Assembly: GCA_937952345.1 (NCBI GenBank)
Contig: CALFYN010000019.1
Span: 1-7,896 of the forward strand
Direction of reading: 5' to 3'
DNA length: 7,896 bases
Source of the DNA: an uncultured Acidobacteriota bacterium
GTDB taxonomy: Bacteria; Acidobacteriota; Terriglobia; Bryobacterales; Bryobacteraceae
A program made the translations under genes and the position numbers. The notes beneath the pieces are model-generated. The model saw nothing but the letters and a program-made list of their open reading frames with translations. It did not search any database and was not told the DNA's origin. Shown here piece after piece: positions 1-6,545 of this stretch. The number at the start of each line of letters is the position of its first letter. Position 1 is the first letter of the stretch.

Positions 1-2
1 GA

Positions 3-860
3 TCAGGCGGTGGAGGGACGGACTTCCACCGCCACATCGATCAACTGGTCGCCGCCGCCGAGGGCGACACCTTTCACGGGAGTGACATCGGAATAATCGC
101 GTCCCCAGGCGATGGTGACGTGCTTGCCGCAAGGATGCACGTTGTTCGTTGGATCGATGTCGATCCAGCCGTTGCTGGGGCTGAAGACGGAAACCCAGGC
201 ATGCGATGCCTCCGCGCCGATGGAGCCTTCGCCGCTTTGCAAATAGCCGCTGACATAGCGGGCAGCGAGACCGAGCGAACGCAGGCAGGCGATCATCACG
301 TGCGCGAAATCCTGGCAGACGCCGCGCTTCTGCTCGAGCACCTGCTCCACCGGAGTGGCCACGGTGGTGGCTCGCTGGTCGTACTGGAATTCGCGAAAGA
401 TGCGTCCCGCGAGGTGGGCGACGGCATCGGACAGCAATTGCCCGGGCGGGAAACTGGGTGCGGCATAGGCGGCGAAACGTGCGCCCAAGCGTACGTGGGG
501 GGATGGAAAGAGGAACTCGCAGGCTTCGAATTCCTCGGGAGTGGTGTGTTCGCGCAAGGAGTCGCGAACGAATTCCCATTCGGGCGAGGGGAGCGGAGCG
601 GGAGCAGGCGTCAGTTCCACAAGGCTGCGGGCAGTGATGACGACCGTGGTGTGCGGCTCATGAATGGAGAAGTAGCTGACGTGATTGCCGAAGCCATCGA
701 CGCGGGAGGAGAGGAAATCGGGTTCGGGGGAAATGGCGAGGCTATGATCGAGCACGCGCTGGCCTTGCGCCGCACGAGGATTGAGGTGCACCTCGGTATG
801 GCAATTCACGGCCGGCTGGCTGTAGATGTACGTTGTGCGGTGGATGGATTCGAGGATCAT
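3..860 (-). CDS. Transglutaminase-like cysteine protease-fold protein with bacterial transglutaminase N-terminal domain
   Basis: The 285-residue protein has a bacterial transglutaminase N-terminal beta domain (about residues 1-85) followed by a transglutaminase-like core (about 145-245). The triad is visible: Cys182 in RGVCQDFAH, His220 in SHAW, and Asp236 in WIDIDPT. No signal peptide is seen, so it is probably cytoplasmic. The family fold supports amide-bond cleavage or transfer; in this gene neighbourhood it is usually predicted to be a peptidase or amidase acting on products of the partner ATP-grasp ligase. The ATG at 860 overlaps the TGA of the upstream ATP-grasp/alpha-E gene (ATGA), and no clear Shine-Dalgarno precedes it, so translational coupling is likely. 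The open frame continues upstream to 1232, but that extension lies inside the partner gene and reads as low-complexity Arg/Pro/Ser sequence, so I rejected it. The physiological substrate is unknown. Confidence 0.93.
   Translation of the reverse strand: MILESIHRTTYIYSQPAVNCHTEVHLNPRAAQGQRVLDHSLAISPEPDFLSSRVDGFGNHVSYFSIHEPHTTVVITARSLVELTPAPAPLPSPEWEFVRDSLREHTTPEEFEACEFLFPSPHVRLGARFAAYAAPSFPPGQLLSDAVAHLAGRIFREFQYDQRATTVATPVEQVLEQKRGVCQDFAHVMIACLRSLGLAARYVSGYLQSGEGSIGAEASHAWVSVFSPSNGWIDIDPTNNVHPCGKHVTIAWGRDYSDVTPVKGVALGGGDQLIDVAVEVRPSTA
857..860 (-). promoter_or_regulatory. ATGA stop/start overlap (translational coupling)
   Basis: Read on the minus strand, the four bases are ATGA: the start codon of the transglutaminase-like gene shares bases with the TGA of the ATP-grasp/alpha-E gene. 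With no Shine-Dalgarno-like sequence just upstream, reinitiation by ribosomes finishing the upstream gene is the likely route. This suggests the two proteins are made in a fixed ratio. Confidence 0.8.
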
Positions 861-3394
861 GGGGCCACCATGCGGCGCGATGCGGTGGAGTGGCTGAGGT
901 AGCGGCGCGAGAGGGTTTCCGAAAGATGGCGCAGTTCGAAGCCGATGCGCGAAAGCAGCGATTCGAGCGCGGGGCGTTTGCCGTGGGCATCGGGCAGCGC
1001 CAGATCCTGCACATTGGCGAGTTGGACGGTGGAGAGCAGATCGAGTGCGATGCGCGCTTCGGCGGGACGGCGGGCGAGAAGCTGGCTTTCGGGGAGCTTC
1101 TGAATGTGCTTGCGGAGTTGATTGAACTGATAGGCGACCGAGCGCGGGTTGGCCTCGTCGAGGAACAGCAGATCGAGCACCAGTTCCGTCTGCATCGTGT
1201 TGAGGTATCGGGAACGGTAGGTGATGGAACAATCGGCGATTTCGAGCAATCCCTGCAAGGCGGCGGCATCGTCATGCCCGCTGGTGGCGAGGCCGTGACG
1301 AAGCAGTTCGGTCATTTGCATGCCGCGCTCCAGGCGGCGGCCGATTTCGAGGAAGCGCCATCCGTCGCCGCGTGTCATGCTCTCCATCACCATGCCGCTG
1401 AACGCCGATAGCGTGATGACCGCGTCGTTGAGACGATCCTGGGCGGCGCTGACGCGGAGACCTTCGGCGGGCGGCGGGCCGGAGAACTGCAGATCGAGTT
1501 GATTGAGGATGCGCCATGCATCGGCGGAAATGCGGTCGCGCAGCAGCCAGGCGAGCCGGCGCACGTGATGCACGTTGAAGGCGAGGCTCGACCGGTTTTC
1601 GGAATCGAAGACGAGGTTAAGGATTTCGCGCTCCCATTGGGCCGGCGGCAGCGCCGTATTCCCGGGGTTGTGGCTGAAGTAGCCGAGCGCCTGCAGCACC
1701 GGCACGATGGCCTGGCCGGCGTTGGAGAGCGACGCGCCCGTTTCCTGGAACAGGCGCAGCAACAGCGTGCGTGCGATGCGCACGGCGGATTCTACGCGTT
1801 CCGTATACCGCCCGAGCCAGTAGAGGTTGTCGGCGACGCGGCTGGGAAGATCGAAGGTGGCGCGGCTGATTTCGAGCGTGTTCACCCGCGGCTGCAGCAA
1901 GGTGACATGTTGCGGTTCCTGCTCGGCCAGCACCCAGGTATCTTTGCTGCCGCCGCCGAACTGCATGGAGACGACCAGTGTTTCGAGCGAGGAGGTGACG
2001 CGCGTCAGCCCGCCGGGCATGACGGAGTAAGATCCGTTGCTGGCGACGGCGTAGACACGGAGAACAAGGTTGCGCGGGGCGAGCCGTCCGTCTTCCCACA
2101 CCGGCGCGGTGGAGATGGCCACCTGTTCCTGCGCCACGTAGAGCGCGGGATTGGCCTGGATCTTTGCGGCGAACTCCTTGCGCTGGGCGGCGGTGAGTTG
2201 CGCGCCGAAAACGGGATGCGAGCCTGTGGAGGAGAACGCGGGCTTGACGACCAGACCGTGGAGATTCTCGGTGACGTATTGCAGGGGCTCCTGCTGGCCA
2301 CACCACCAGGTGGCAACGCTGGGCATTTTCAAAGGCTCACCCAGCATGTGCAGGGAGAGTCCTTCGAGAAACGCGGCAAGGGCGGGCGTTTCCACCAATC
2401 CGGAACCAAGCGCATTGGCAACAACGACGTTGCCGGAACGCACGGCCTCGACGAGTCCGGGGACGCCGAGCATGGATTCGGGGTTCAGTTCCAGGGGATC
2501 GCAGAAGCTGTCGTCCTGGCGGCGCAGAATGACATCGACGGGAAGCAGTCCGCCGAGGGTCTTGAGATAGACGCGATTGTCGTGAACGGAGAGGTCACCG
2601 CCTTCGACAAGGGTGTAGCCGAGGTAGCGGGCGAGGAAGGCGTGTTCGAAATAAGTTTCGTTGTAGGGGCCGGGCGTGAGGAGCACAACGCGCGGATTCT
2701 CGACGTTGCGGCGGACCAGGCGGAGCAGTGTTTCGCGATACTTCTGGAAATAGCCGGCGAGGCGCTGGACGCGCATGGAGCGATACACATCGGGCATGAC
2801 GCGCGAACTGACGAGCCGGTTTTCGAGCGCGTAGCCCGCGCCCGACGGGGCTTGCGCGCGATCGGCGATGACCCACCAGCGGCCATCGGGGGAACGCGCG
2901 ATGTCGGCGGCGTAGACGTGCAGATGCACTCCACCGGAAACATCAATGCCGCGGCAAGGGCGCAGATAGTGAGGATTGGGGAATACGGTTTCGACGGGGA
3001 GTTTGGCGGTGCGCAACAGATCCTGGGGGCCGTAGAGATCGTTGAGGATGGCGTTGAGCAGCGTGGCACGCTGCACGATGGCCGACTCAATGCCCGCCCA
3101 TTCGCGCACGTCCATGAGCATGGGGACGGGATCGAGGGGCCACGGGCGATCGGTGCTCTGCGGATCGTTATAGACGTTGTAGGTGACGCCGTGTTCGTGG
3201 ATGAGGCGGCGGCCTTCGGCCCAGCGGCGGGCGAGATTGTCGTGGCCAATGGAGAGCAGTGAACCGGCGAGCGAGCGCCAGTGCGGACGGATTACTCCGG
3301 CGCTGTCCACGATCTCATCGTAGAAGCCGGCGATCGACTGGTAAGGCCAGGAGGGATCCAATTTGCTGCCTGGTTCTGTGGCCTGGCGGTTCAT
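857..3394 (-). CDS. Fused circularly permuted ATP-grasp (DUF404/DUF407) and alpha-E (DUF403) protein
   Basis: This 845-residue protein joins two families that are separate genes in many bacteria. Residues about 20-495 are a circularly permuted type-2 ATP-grasp; visible landmarks are RRQDDSFCDPLEL (291-303), NALGSGLVETPA (327-338), VVKPAF (382-387, with Lys384) and QEQV (422-425). Residues about 515-835 are the helical alpha-E domain, with SRVADNLYWLGRYTER (518-533) and GDGWRFLEIGRRLERG (676-691). The ATP-grasp fold forms carboxylate-amine (peptide-like) bonds using ATP; alpha-E has no known activity. Together with the overlapping transglutaminase gene it forms the module that Aravind and colleagues predicted to make or modify peptides. 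The start is uncertain: ATG at 3394 is 12 nt after a GGAAGG Shine-Dalgarno, while an in-frame TTG at 3400 is 6 nt after it. I chose ATG because TTG starts are rare. The upstream same-strand gene ends at 3446. Confidence 0.93.
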   Translation of the reverse strand: MNRQATEPGSKLDPSWPYQSIAGFYDEIVDSAGVIRPHWRSLAGSLLSIGHDNLARRWAEGRRLIHEHGVTYNVYNDPQSTDRPWPLDPVPMLMDVREWAGIESAIVQRATLLNAILNDLYGPQDLLRTAKLPVETVFPNPHYLRPCRGIDVSGGVHLHVYAADIARSPDGRWWVIADRAQAPSGAGYALENRLVSSRVMPDVYRSMRVQRLAGYFQKYRETLLRLVRRNVENPRVVLLTPGPYNETYFEHAFLARYLGYTLVEGGDLSVHDNRVYLKTLGGLLPVDVILRRQDDSFCDPLELNPESMLGVPGLVEAVRSGNVVVANALGSGLVETPALAAFLEGLSLHMLGEPLKMPSVATWWCGQQEPLQYVTENLHGLVVKPAFSSTGSHPVFGAQLTAAQRKEFAAKIQANPALYVAQEQVAISTAPVWEDGRLAPRNLVLRVYAVASNGSYSVMPGGLTRVTSSLETLVVSMQFGGGSKDTWVLAEQEPQHVTLLQPRVNTLEISRATFDLPSRVADNLYWLGRYTERVESAVRIARTLLLRLFQETGASLSNAGQAIVPVLQALGYFSHNPGNTALPPAQWEREILNLVFDSENRSSLAFNVHHVRRLAWLLRDRISADAWRILNQLDLQFSGPPPAEGLRVSAAQDRLNDAVITLSAFSGMVMESMTRGDGWRFLEIGRRLERGMQMTELLRHGLATSGHDDAAALQGLLEIADCSITYRSRYLNTMQTELVLDLLFLDEANPRSVAYQFNQLRKHIQKLPESQLLARRPAEARIALDLLSTVQLANVQDLALPDAHGKRPALESLLSRIGFELRHLSETLSRRYLSHSTASRRMVAP

Positions 3395-3406
3395 CCGCAA
3401 CGGTGG

Positions 3407-3412
3407 CCTTCC
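3407..3412 (-). promoter_or_regulatory. Shine-Dalgarno GGAAGG of the ATP-grasp/alpha-E gene
   Basis: Minus-strand GGAAGG lies 6 nt before an in-frame TTG (3400) and 12 nt before ATG (3394). It is the best ribosome site in the gap. Its spacing is nearer optimal for TTG, so the protein may carry two extra N-terminal residues. Confidence 0.55.
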
Positions 3413-3416
3413 AACG

Positions 3417-3428
3417 GACTCATGAGTC
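3417..3428. promoter_or_regulatory. Perfect 12-bp palindrome GACTCATGAGTC
   Basis: GACTCATGAGTC is a perfect inverted repeat without spacer, located in the short gap between the enolase-type gene stop and the Shine-Dalgarno of the ATP-grasp gene. It has the size and symmetry of a dimeric regulator's operator, and it would let the two downstream genes be controlled separately. With no loop it is unlikely to act as an RNA hairpin. No regulator is encoded in the window, so function is inference only. Confidence 0.3.
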
Positions 3429-3445
3429 TAGTTTGCCACATGGCG

Positions 3446-4693
3446 TCAGCCCCACCATGTTTCGCCGGGGGCGAGATGCCTGCGGGCGACGTCGGGATTG
3501 AGCTCGACGCCGAGGCCCGGTTTGTCGCGGATGGTGTGGTAGCCGTTCTCGAGGATGGGTCCGTCGTGGATCACCAGGTCCTGCCACCAGTCGATGTACT
3601 TGGCCAGTTCGTGGATACGGAAATCGCGCATGGAGGCGGCGGCGTGGCAGGAGGCGATGGTGCCGATGGGGCTCGCCGGGTTGTGCGCCGCGGTCCAGAT
3701 GTAATACTGCTCGGCGAGATCGTGGATGCGCTTGGATTCGAGCAGGCCGCCGGATTTGGGGATGTCGATGTGTACCACGTCACAACCCTGCAGTTCGATG
3801 AGGCGGCGGAAGCCGTCGCGGGTGTAGAGATTTTCTCCGGTGCAGATGGGGATATCGACGGCATGCGTGACACGGGCCATGGCTTCGGGATTGCCGGGCG
3901 GGACGGGGTCTTCGAGCCACATGGGCTTGGCCGGCTCGATGGCTTTCGCCATCTGGATGGCGTCGCGCACGTCGTATTTCCAGTGCGCTTCGACGCCGAA
4001 GTCGATGTCGGGGCCGAGGGTGTCGCGCACGGTCTCCATCGCTTTGCCGATGCGGCGCAGATCCTTGAGCGTGAGGCTGCGGGTGTAACGGTCGTGGCCG
4101 GGCTCCTTGTATTGCGGGTCGGCGCGCGGGGGGATGCCATCGCCCTGAAACTTGAACGCGGTCCAGCCGAATTTTTCGGCCTGCGCTTCCTTGATCTGGT
4201 CGCGCCATGCTTGCATGTTTTCCACTTCGTCGACGGCCTGCAGGGTGCGATAGAAACGGACACGATCGCGGAATCGTCCGCCGAGCAGATTGCAGGAAGG
4301 CGTTTCCAGGATGCGTCCGGCGAGATCCCAGAGCGCGATTTCGATGCCGCTGGCAGCGGTGACGGTGACTCCGGCGAGTGCGCCGGCTCCGGCGGAGAGC
4401 ATCAGCATCTTCGTGTAGAGCTTGTCGACGTTGAGCGGGTCTTCGCCGATGACGTGCTGCTTGAGTTGATTGAGGACGAGATCTTTCACGCCGGGTCCCC
4501 AGTAGGCTTCGCCGAGTCCGGAGATGCCGGCATCGGTATCCACGCGGATGAGGTTCCAATCCCAGGTGCCGCGCACGATCATGCACTTCACATCCGTGAT
4601 CTTGACCTTGCCCTTCATCTTCGCCGATAGGGTGTGCAAGGGGAGCAGGCCGAACGGCAGGGCGGCCTTCAGGAAAGAACGGCGGGTGAGCAT
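3446..4693 (-). CDS. Tat-exported enolase-superfamily enzyme (mandelate racemase/muconate lactonizing type, acid-sugar dehydratase-like)
   Basis: The 415-residue protein starts with a twin-arginine signal (TRRSFLKAALPF, residues 3-14; likely cleavage near LSA at 22-24), which fixes the ATG at 4693 and predicts export of the folded protein. The enolase N-terminal capping domain (about 30-130) is followed by the TIM-barrel domain (about 140-400). Expected metal-ligand positions are Glu235 (GVEAHW), Glu261 (WLEDPV) and Glu287 (CTGENLY). A His-Asp dyad is suggested by His337 (TAAHNP) and Asp310 (HIDIPKSGG). This pattern resembles mandelate racemase-type acid-sugar dehydratases such as D-galactonate dehydratase, which remove water from a sugar acid via an enolate; the true substrate cannot be read from sequence. 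The first ligand position is Glu rather than the usual Asp. The gene is divergent from the hydrolase at 4717 and lies upstream of the ATP-grasp gene on the same strand. Confidence 0.92.
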   Translation of the reverse strand: MLTRRSFLKAALPFGLLPLHTLSAKMKGKVKITDVKCMIVRGTWDWNLIRVDTDAGISGLGEAYWGPGVKDLVLNQLKQHVIGEDPLNVDKLYTKMLMLSAGAGALAGVTVTAASGIEIALWDLAGRILETPSCNLLGGRFRDRVRFYRTLQAVDEVENMQAWRDQIKEAQAEKFGWTAFKFQGDGIPPRADPQYKEPGHDRYTRSLTLKDLRRIGKAMETVRDTLGPDIDFGVEAHWKYDVRDAIQMAKAIEPAKPMWLEDPVPPGNPEAMARVTHAVDIPICTGENLYTRDGFRRLIELQGCDVVHIDIPKSGGLLESKRIHDLAEQYYIWTAAHNPASPIGTIASCHAAASMRDFRIHELAKYIDWWQDLVIHDGPILENGYHTIRDKPGLGVELNPDVARRHLAPGETWWG

Positions 4694-4716
4694 GATCTAC
4701 TCAGTATATTTGGGAT
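4694..4716. promoter_or_regulatory. 23-nt divergent intergenic region with overlapping -10-like elements
   Basis: This AT-rich spacer separates two divergent start codons. The minus strand holds TATACT (4703-4708), a good -10 match, and the plus strand holds TATATT (4705-4710), which overlaps it. Either would place transcription starts only a few bases from the ATG, giving very short or leaderless messages. I saw no convincing -35 for either, and any -35 would lie inside the opposite gene. Only weak Shine-Dalgarno-like bases are present (GAG before the enolase-type gene, GGGA before the hydrolase). Confidence 0.4.
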
Positions 4717-6489
4717 ATGATGCGCCGTATGCTTGGGCTGCTGATTTATTCACTGATATCCGGCGCCGCCGCGGAAGTGCGTCCGGTGACGCATGCCATT
4801 CGCATGGAGTCGAATGTCGCCGTGCCGATGCGCGATGGCGTGAAGTTGTACGCCGATGTGTACCGCCCGGTGGCGGAGGGCAAGTATCCGGTGCTAGTGA
4901 CGCGGACTCCGTATGGCAAGCAGCGCGACGGGATTCATCAGAATATCGTCGATTTCGCGCGTCGCGGCTATGTGGTGGTGGCCCAGGATGTGCGCGGGCG
5001 GTTTGAATCGGAGGGGGCGTGGGATCCGTTTCGCTTTGAGGCGAAGGATGGCTATGACACGGTGGAGTGGGCAGCGCGGCAGAGTTGGTCGAATGGCAAG
5101 GTGGGGATGTACGGCGGGTCGTATTTAGGGAATGTGCAGTGGCAGGCGGCGGTGGAGCAGCCTCCGCACCTGGTGGCGATTTTTCCGGCGGTGGCTTCCA
5201 CCAGCCTATATCACAACACGTTCTACCATGGCGGCGCGTTTAAATTGGGGCTTTCCGTGGGTTGGGGCGTGGTGCGCAATCCACGGCGCGTGATGTATCC
5301 GATGTATCTGCATACGGAGAAATTCGCGCCGGAAGAATGGAAATATGAGAATTTATTCTGGGGATTGCCGGTGCGGGAGTTGGATGTCGCGGCGAATGGG
5401 GAGAAGGTGCAGCATTACCGCGACTGGGCGGATCACAACAGCTATGACGATTACTGGCAGGCGATCAGCGTGGAGGAGCGCTTCGCGAAGGTGAAGACTC
5501 CGGTGCATGTGCACGGCGGCTGGTACGATCTGCTGCTGGGCGGAACATTGAATGGATTTACGGGCGTGCGGAAAGAAGGGGCCACGGAGCAGGCGCGGCG
5601 CGAATCGAAGCTGGTGGTGGGGCCGTGGGGCCACGGCCCGAGCCGGAAGTTCGGCGATGTCGATTTCGGGCCGGAGGCGAACCGGTCATTGTTTGAACGG
5701 AATTTGCGTTGGTTTGACCGGTACTTAATGGGGATGGAGAACGGGATGGATCGCGATCCGGCGGTGGAGATTTTCTATATGGGTGTGAACCGCTGGGTGC
5801 AGCATGAGGATTGGCCCGTGCCGGGTGCGAAGTTGACGCCGTTCTATTTGTCGAGCGGCGGGAAGGCGAATTCGGCGCGCGGCGATGGGCGCGTGTCGGC
5901 GGAGTTTCGCGGCGGGGCCGCGTTCGATGCGTTTGTGTACGATCCGCGGCATCCGGTTCCCACGGTGGGCGGCAATGATTGTTGCGGAGCGCCGGTGCCC
6001 GCGGGTCCGGTGGATCAGCGGCCGGTGGAAGCGCGGAACGATGTGCTGGTGTATACGAGCGAAGTGCTGCGCGAGCCGGTGGCGATCGCCGGTCCGGTGA
6101 AGATGCAGTTGTATGCATCGACGGATGCCAAGGATACGGATTTCGTGGTGAAGCTGGTGGATGTGCATCCGGACGGCTTCGCGATGAATGTTGCCGAGGG
6201 CATTCTGCGGGGCCGGTTTCACAAAGGGCTGAGCCGGAGCGAACTGCTGCAGCCGGGTGAGGTGTACCGGTTCGAGATCGACATGCGGGGAACGGCGAAC
6301 GTGTTTTTGCCGGGGCATCGGATCCGGGTGGATGTGACGAGCAGCAATTTTCCGCAGTATGACCGGAATTTGAATACGGGGGAAGCGCCGGGGGCGGGGC
6401 AGAAGATGGTGGTGGCGCGGCAGAAGGTGATGCATGGCGGGGAGCAGCGGTCGCATATTGTGCTGCCGGTGGTGGGGGTGCCGCAGTAG
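4717..6489 (+). CDS. Secreted CocE/NonD family hydrolase (peptidase S15, X-Pro dipeptidyl-peptidase-like)
   Basis: This 590-residue protein begins with a Sec-type signal (basic MMRRM, hydrophobic LGLLIYSLI, then SGAAA with probable cleavage near residue 19) and so is likely periplasmic or outside the cell. The alpha/beta-hydrolase core (about 30-340) has TRTPYGK (62-68), QDVRGRFESEG (90-100), nucleophile Ser135 in GGSYLG, Asp271 in GGWYD and His306 in GPWGHGP. Residues about 380-585 form the family's C-terminal jelly-roll domain. Length and triad fit cocaine esterase, alpha-amino-acid ester hydrolase and glutaryl-7-ACA acylase relatives; these cleave esters or amides, and sequence alone does not tell which. 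A stop codon at 4693-4695 lies just upstream in frame, so ATG 4717 is the first possible start; ATG 4720 is a close alternative with a slightly better-spaced GGGA. Confidence 0.94.
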   Translation: MMRRMLGLLIYSLISGAAAEVRPVTHAIRMESNVAVPMRDGVKLYADVYRPVAEGKYPVLVTRTPYGKQRDGIHQNIVDFARRGYVVVAQDVRGRFESEGAWDPFRFEAKDGYDTVEWAARQSWSNGKVGMYGGSYLGNVQWQAAVEQPPHLVAIFPAVASTSLYHNTFYHGGAFKLGLSVGWGVVRNPRRVMYPMYLHTEKFAPEEWKYENLFWGLPVRELDVAANGEKVQHYRDWADHNSYDDYWQAISVEERFAKVKTPVHVHGGWYDLLLGGTLNGFTGVRKEGATEQARRESKLVVGPWGHGPSRKFGDVDFGPEANRSLFERNLRWFDRYLMGMENGMDRDPAVEIFYMGVNRWVQHEDWPVPGAKLTPFYLSSGGKANSARGDGRVSAEFRGGAAFDAFVYDPRHPVPTVGGNDCCGAPVPAGPVDQRPVEARNDVLVYTSEVLREPVAIAGPVKMQLYASTDAKDTDFVVKLVDVHPDGFAMNVAEGILRGRFHKGLSRSELLQPGEVYRFEIDMRGTANVFLPGHRIRVDVTSSNFPQYDRNLNTGEAPGAGQKMVVARQKVMHGGEQRSHIVLPVVGVPQ

Positions 6490-6494
6490 CGCAA

Positions 6495-6519
6495 GATCGG
6501 CATCGTTGTTGCCGATTTT
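6495..6519 (+). terminator. Putative intrinsic terminator of the hydrolase gene
   Basis: A 7-bp stem ATCGGCA (6496-6502) / TGCCGAT (6510-6516) with a 7-nt loop is followed by a short T run (6516-6519), just after the hydrolase stop. The stem is short and the T tract has only four bases, so termination may be weak. The right arm is shared with a second, competing hairpin just downstream. Confidence 0.4.
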
Positions 6520-6537
6520 CGCGACAATCGGCATAAT
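6509..6537 (+). promoter_or_regulatory. Candidate sigma-70-like promoter of the ATPase gene with embedded inverted repeat
   Basis: TTGCCG (6509-6514) and CATAAT (6532-6537) are separated by exactly 17 bp and match the -35 and -10 consensus at 4/6 and 5/6 bases. The predicted start of transcription falls around 6544-6546, on or next to the ATG of the ATPase, and no Shine-Dalgarno is present, suggesting a leaderless message. An inverted repeat GCCGATT (6511-6517) / AATCGGC (6526-6532) fills the spacer and could be an operator. Confidence 0.45.
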
Positions 6538-6545
6538 GGTTGCGG

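Noticed and set aside
120..902. Plus-strand open frame (260 codons) across the transglutaminase gene
   Set aside because: It is a shadow of the minus-strand gene, which has a clear Cys-His-Asp triad.
861..1232. N-terminal extension of the transglutaminase open frame
   Set aside because: It lies wholly inside the alpha-E coding region in another frame and is Arg/Pro/Ser-rich noise; ATG 860 matches the family N-terminus.
1499..3262. Long plus-strand open frame (587 codons) antisense to the ATP-grasp/alpha-E gene
   Set aside because: High GC with G/C-rich third positions opens antisense frames. Its translation shows no family motif, while the minus strand encodes a well-recognised two-domain protein.
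3..3394. Interpreting the module as a glutathionylspermidine synthase or antibiotic cluster
   Set aside because: The ATP-grasp is the DUF404/407 permuted type, not glutathionylspermidine synthase, and no biosynthetic or resistance gene is next to it in the window.
3281..4630. Long plus-strand open frame (449 codons) antisense to the enolase-type gene
   Set aside because: Same antisense effect; the composition is Asp/Gly/Val-rich with no recognisable domain, and the minus strand has all enolase-superfamily landmarks.
5620..5639. Very strong GC inverted repeat GGGCCGTG / CACGGCCC in the hydrolase
   Set aside because: It encodes the conserved GPWGHGP motif around catalytic His306, so codon choice for a required peptide explains it.
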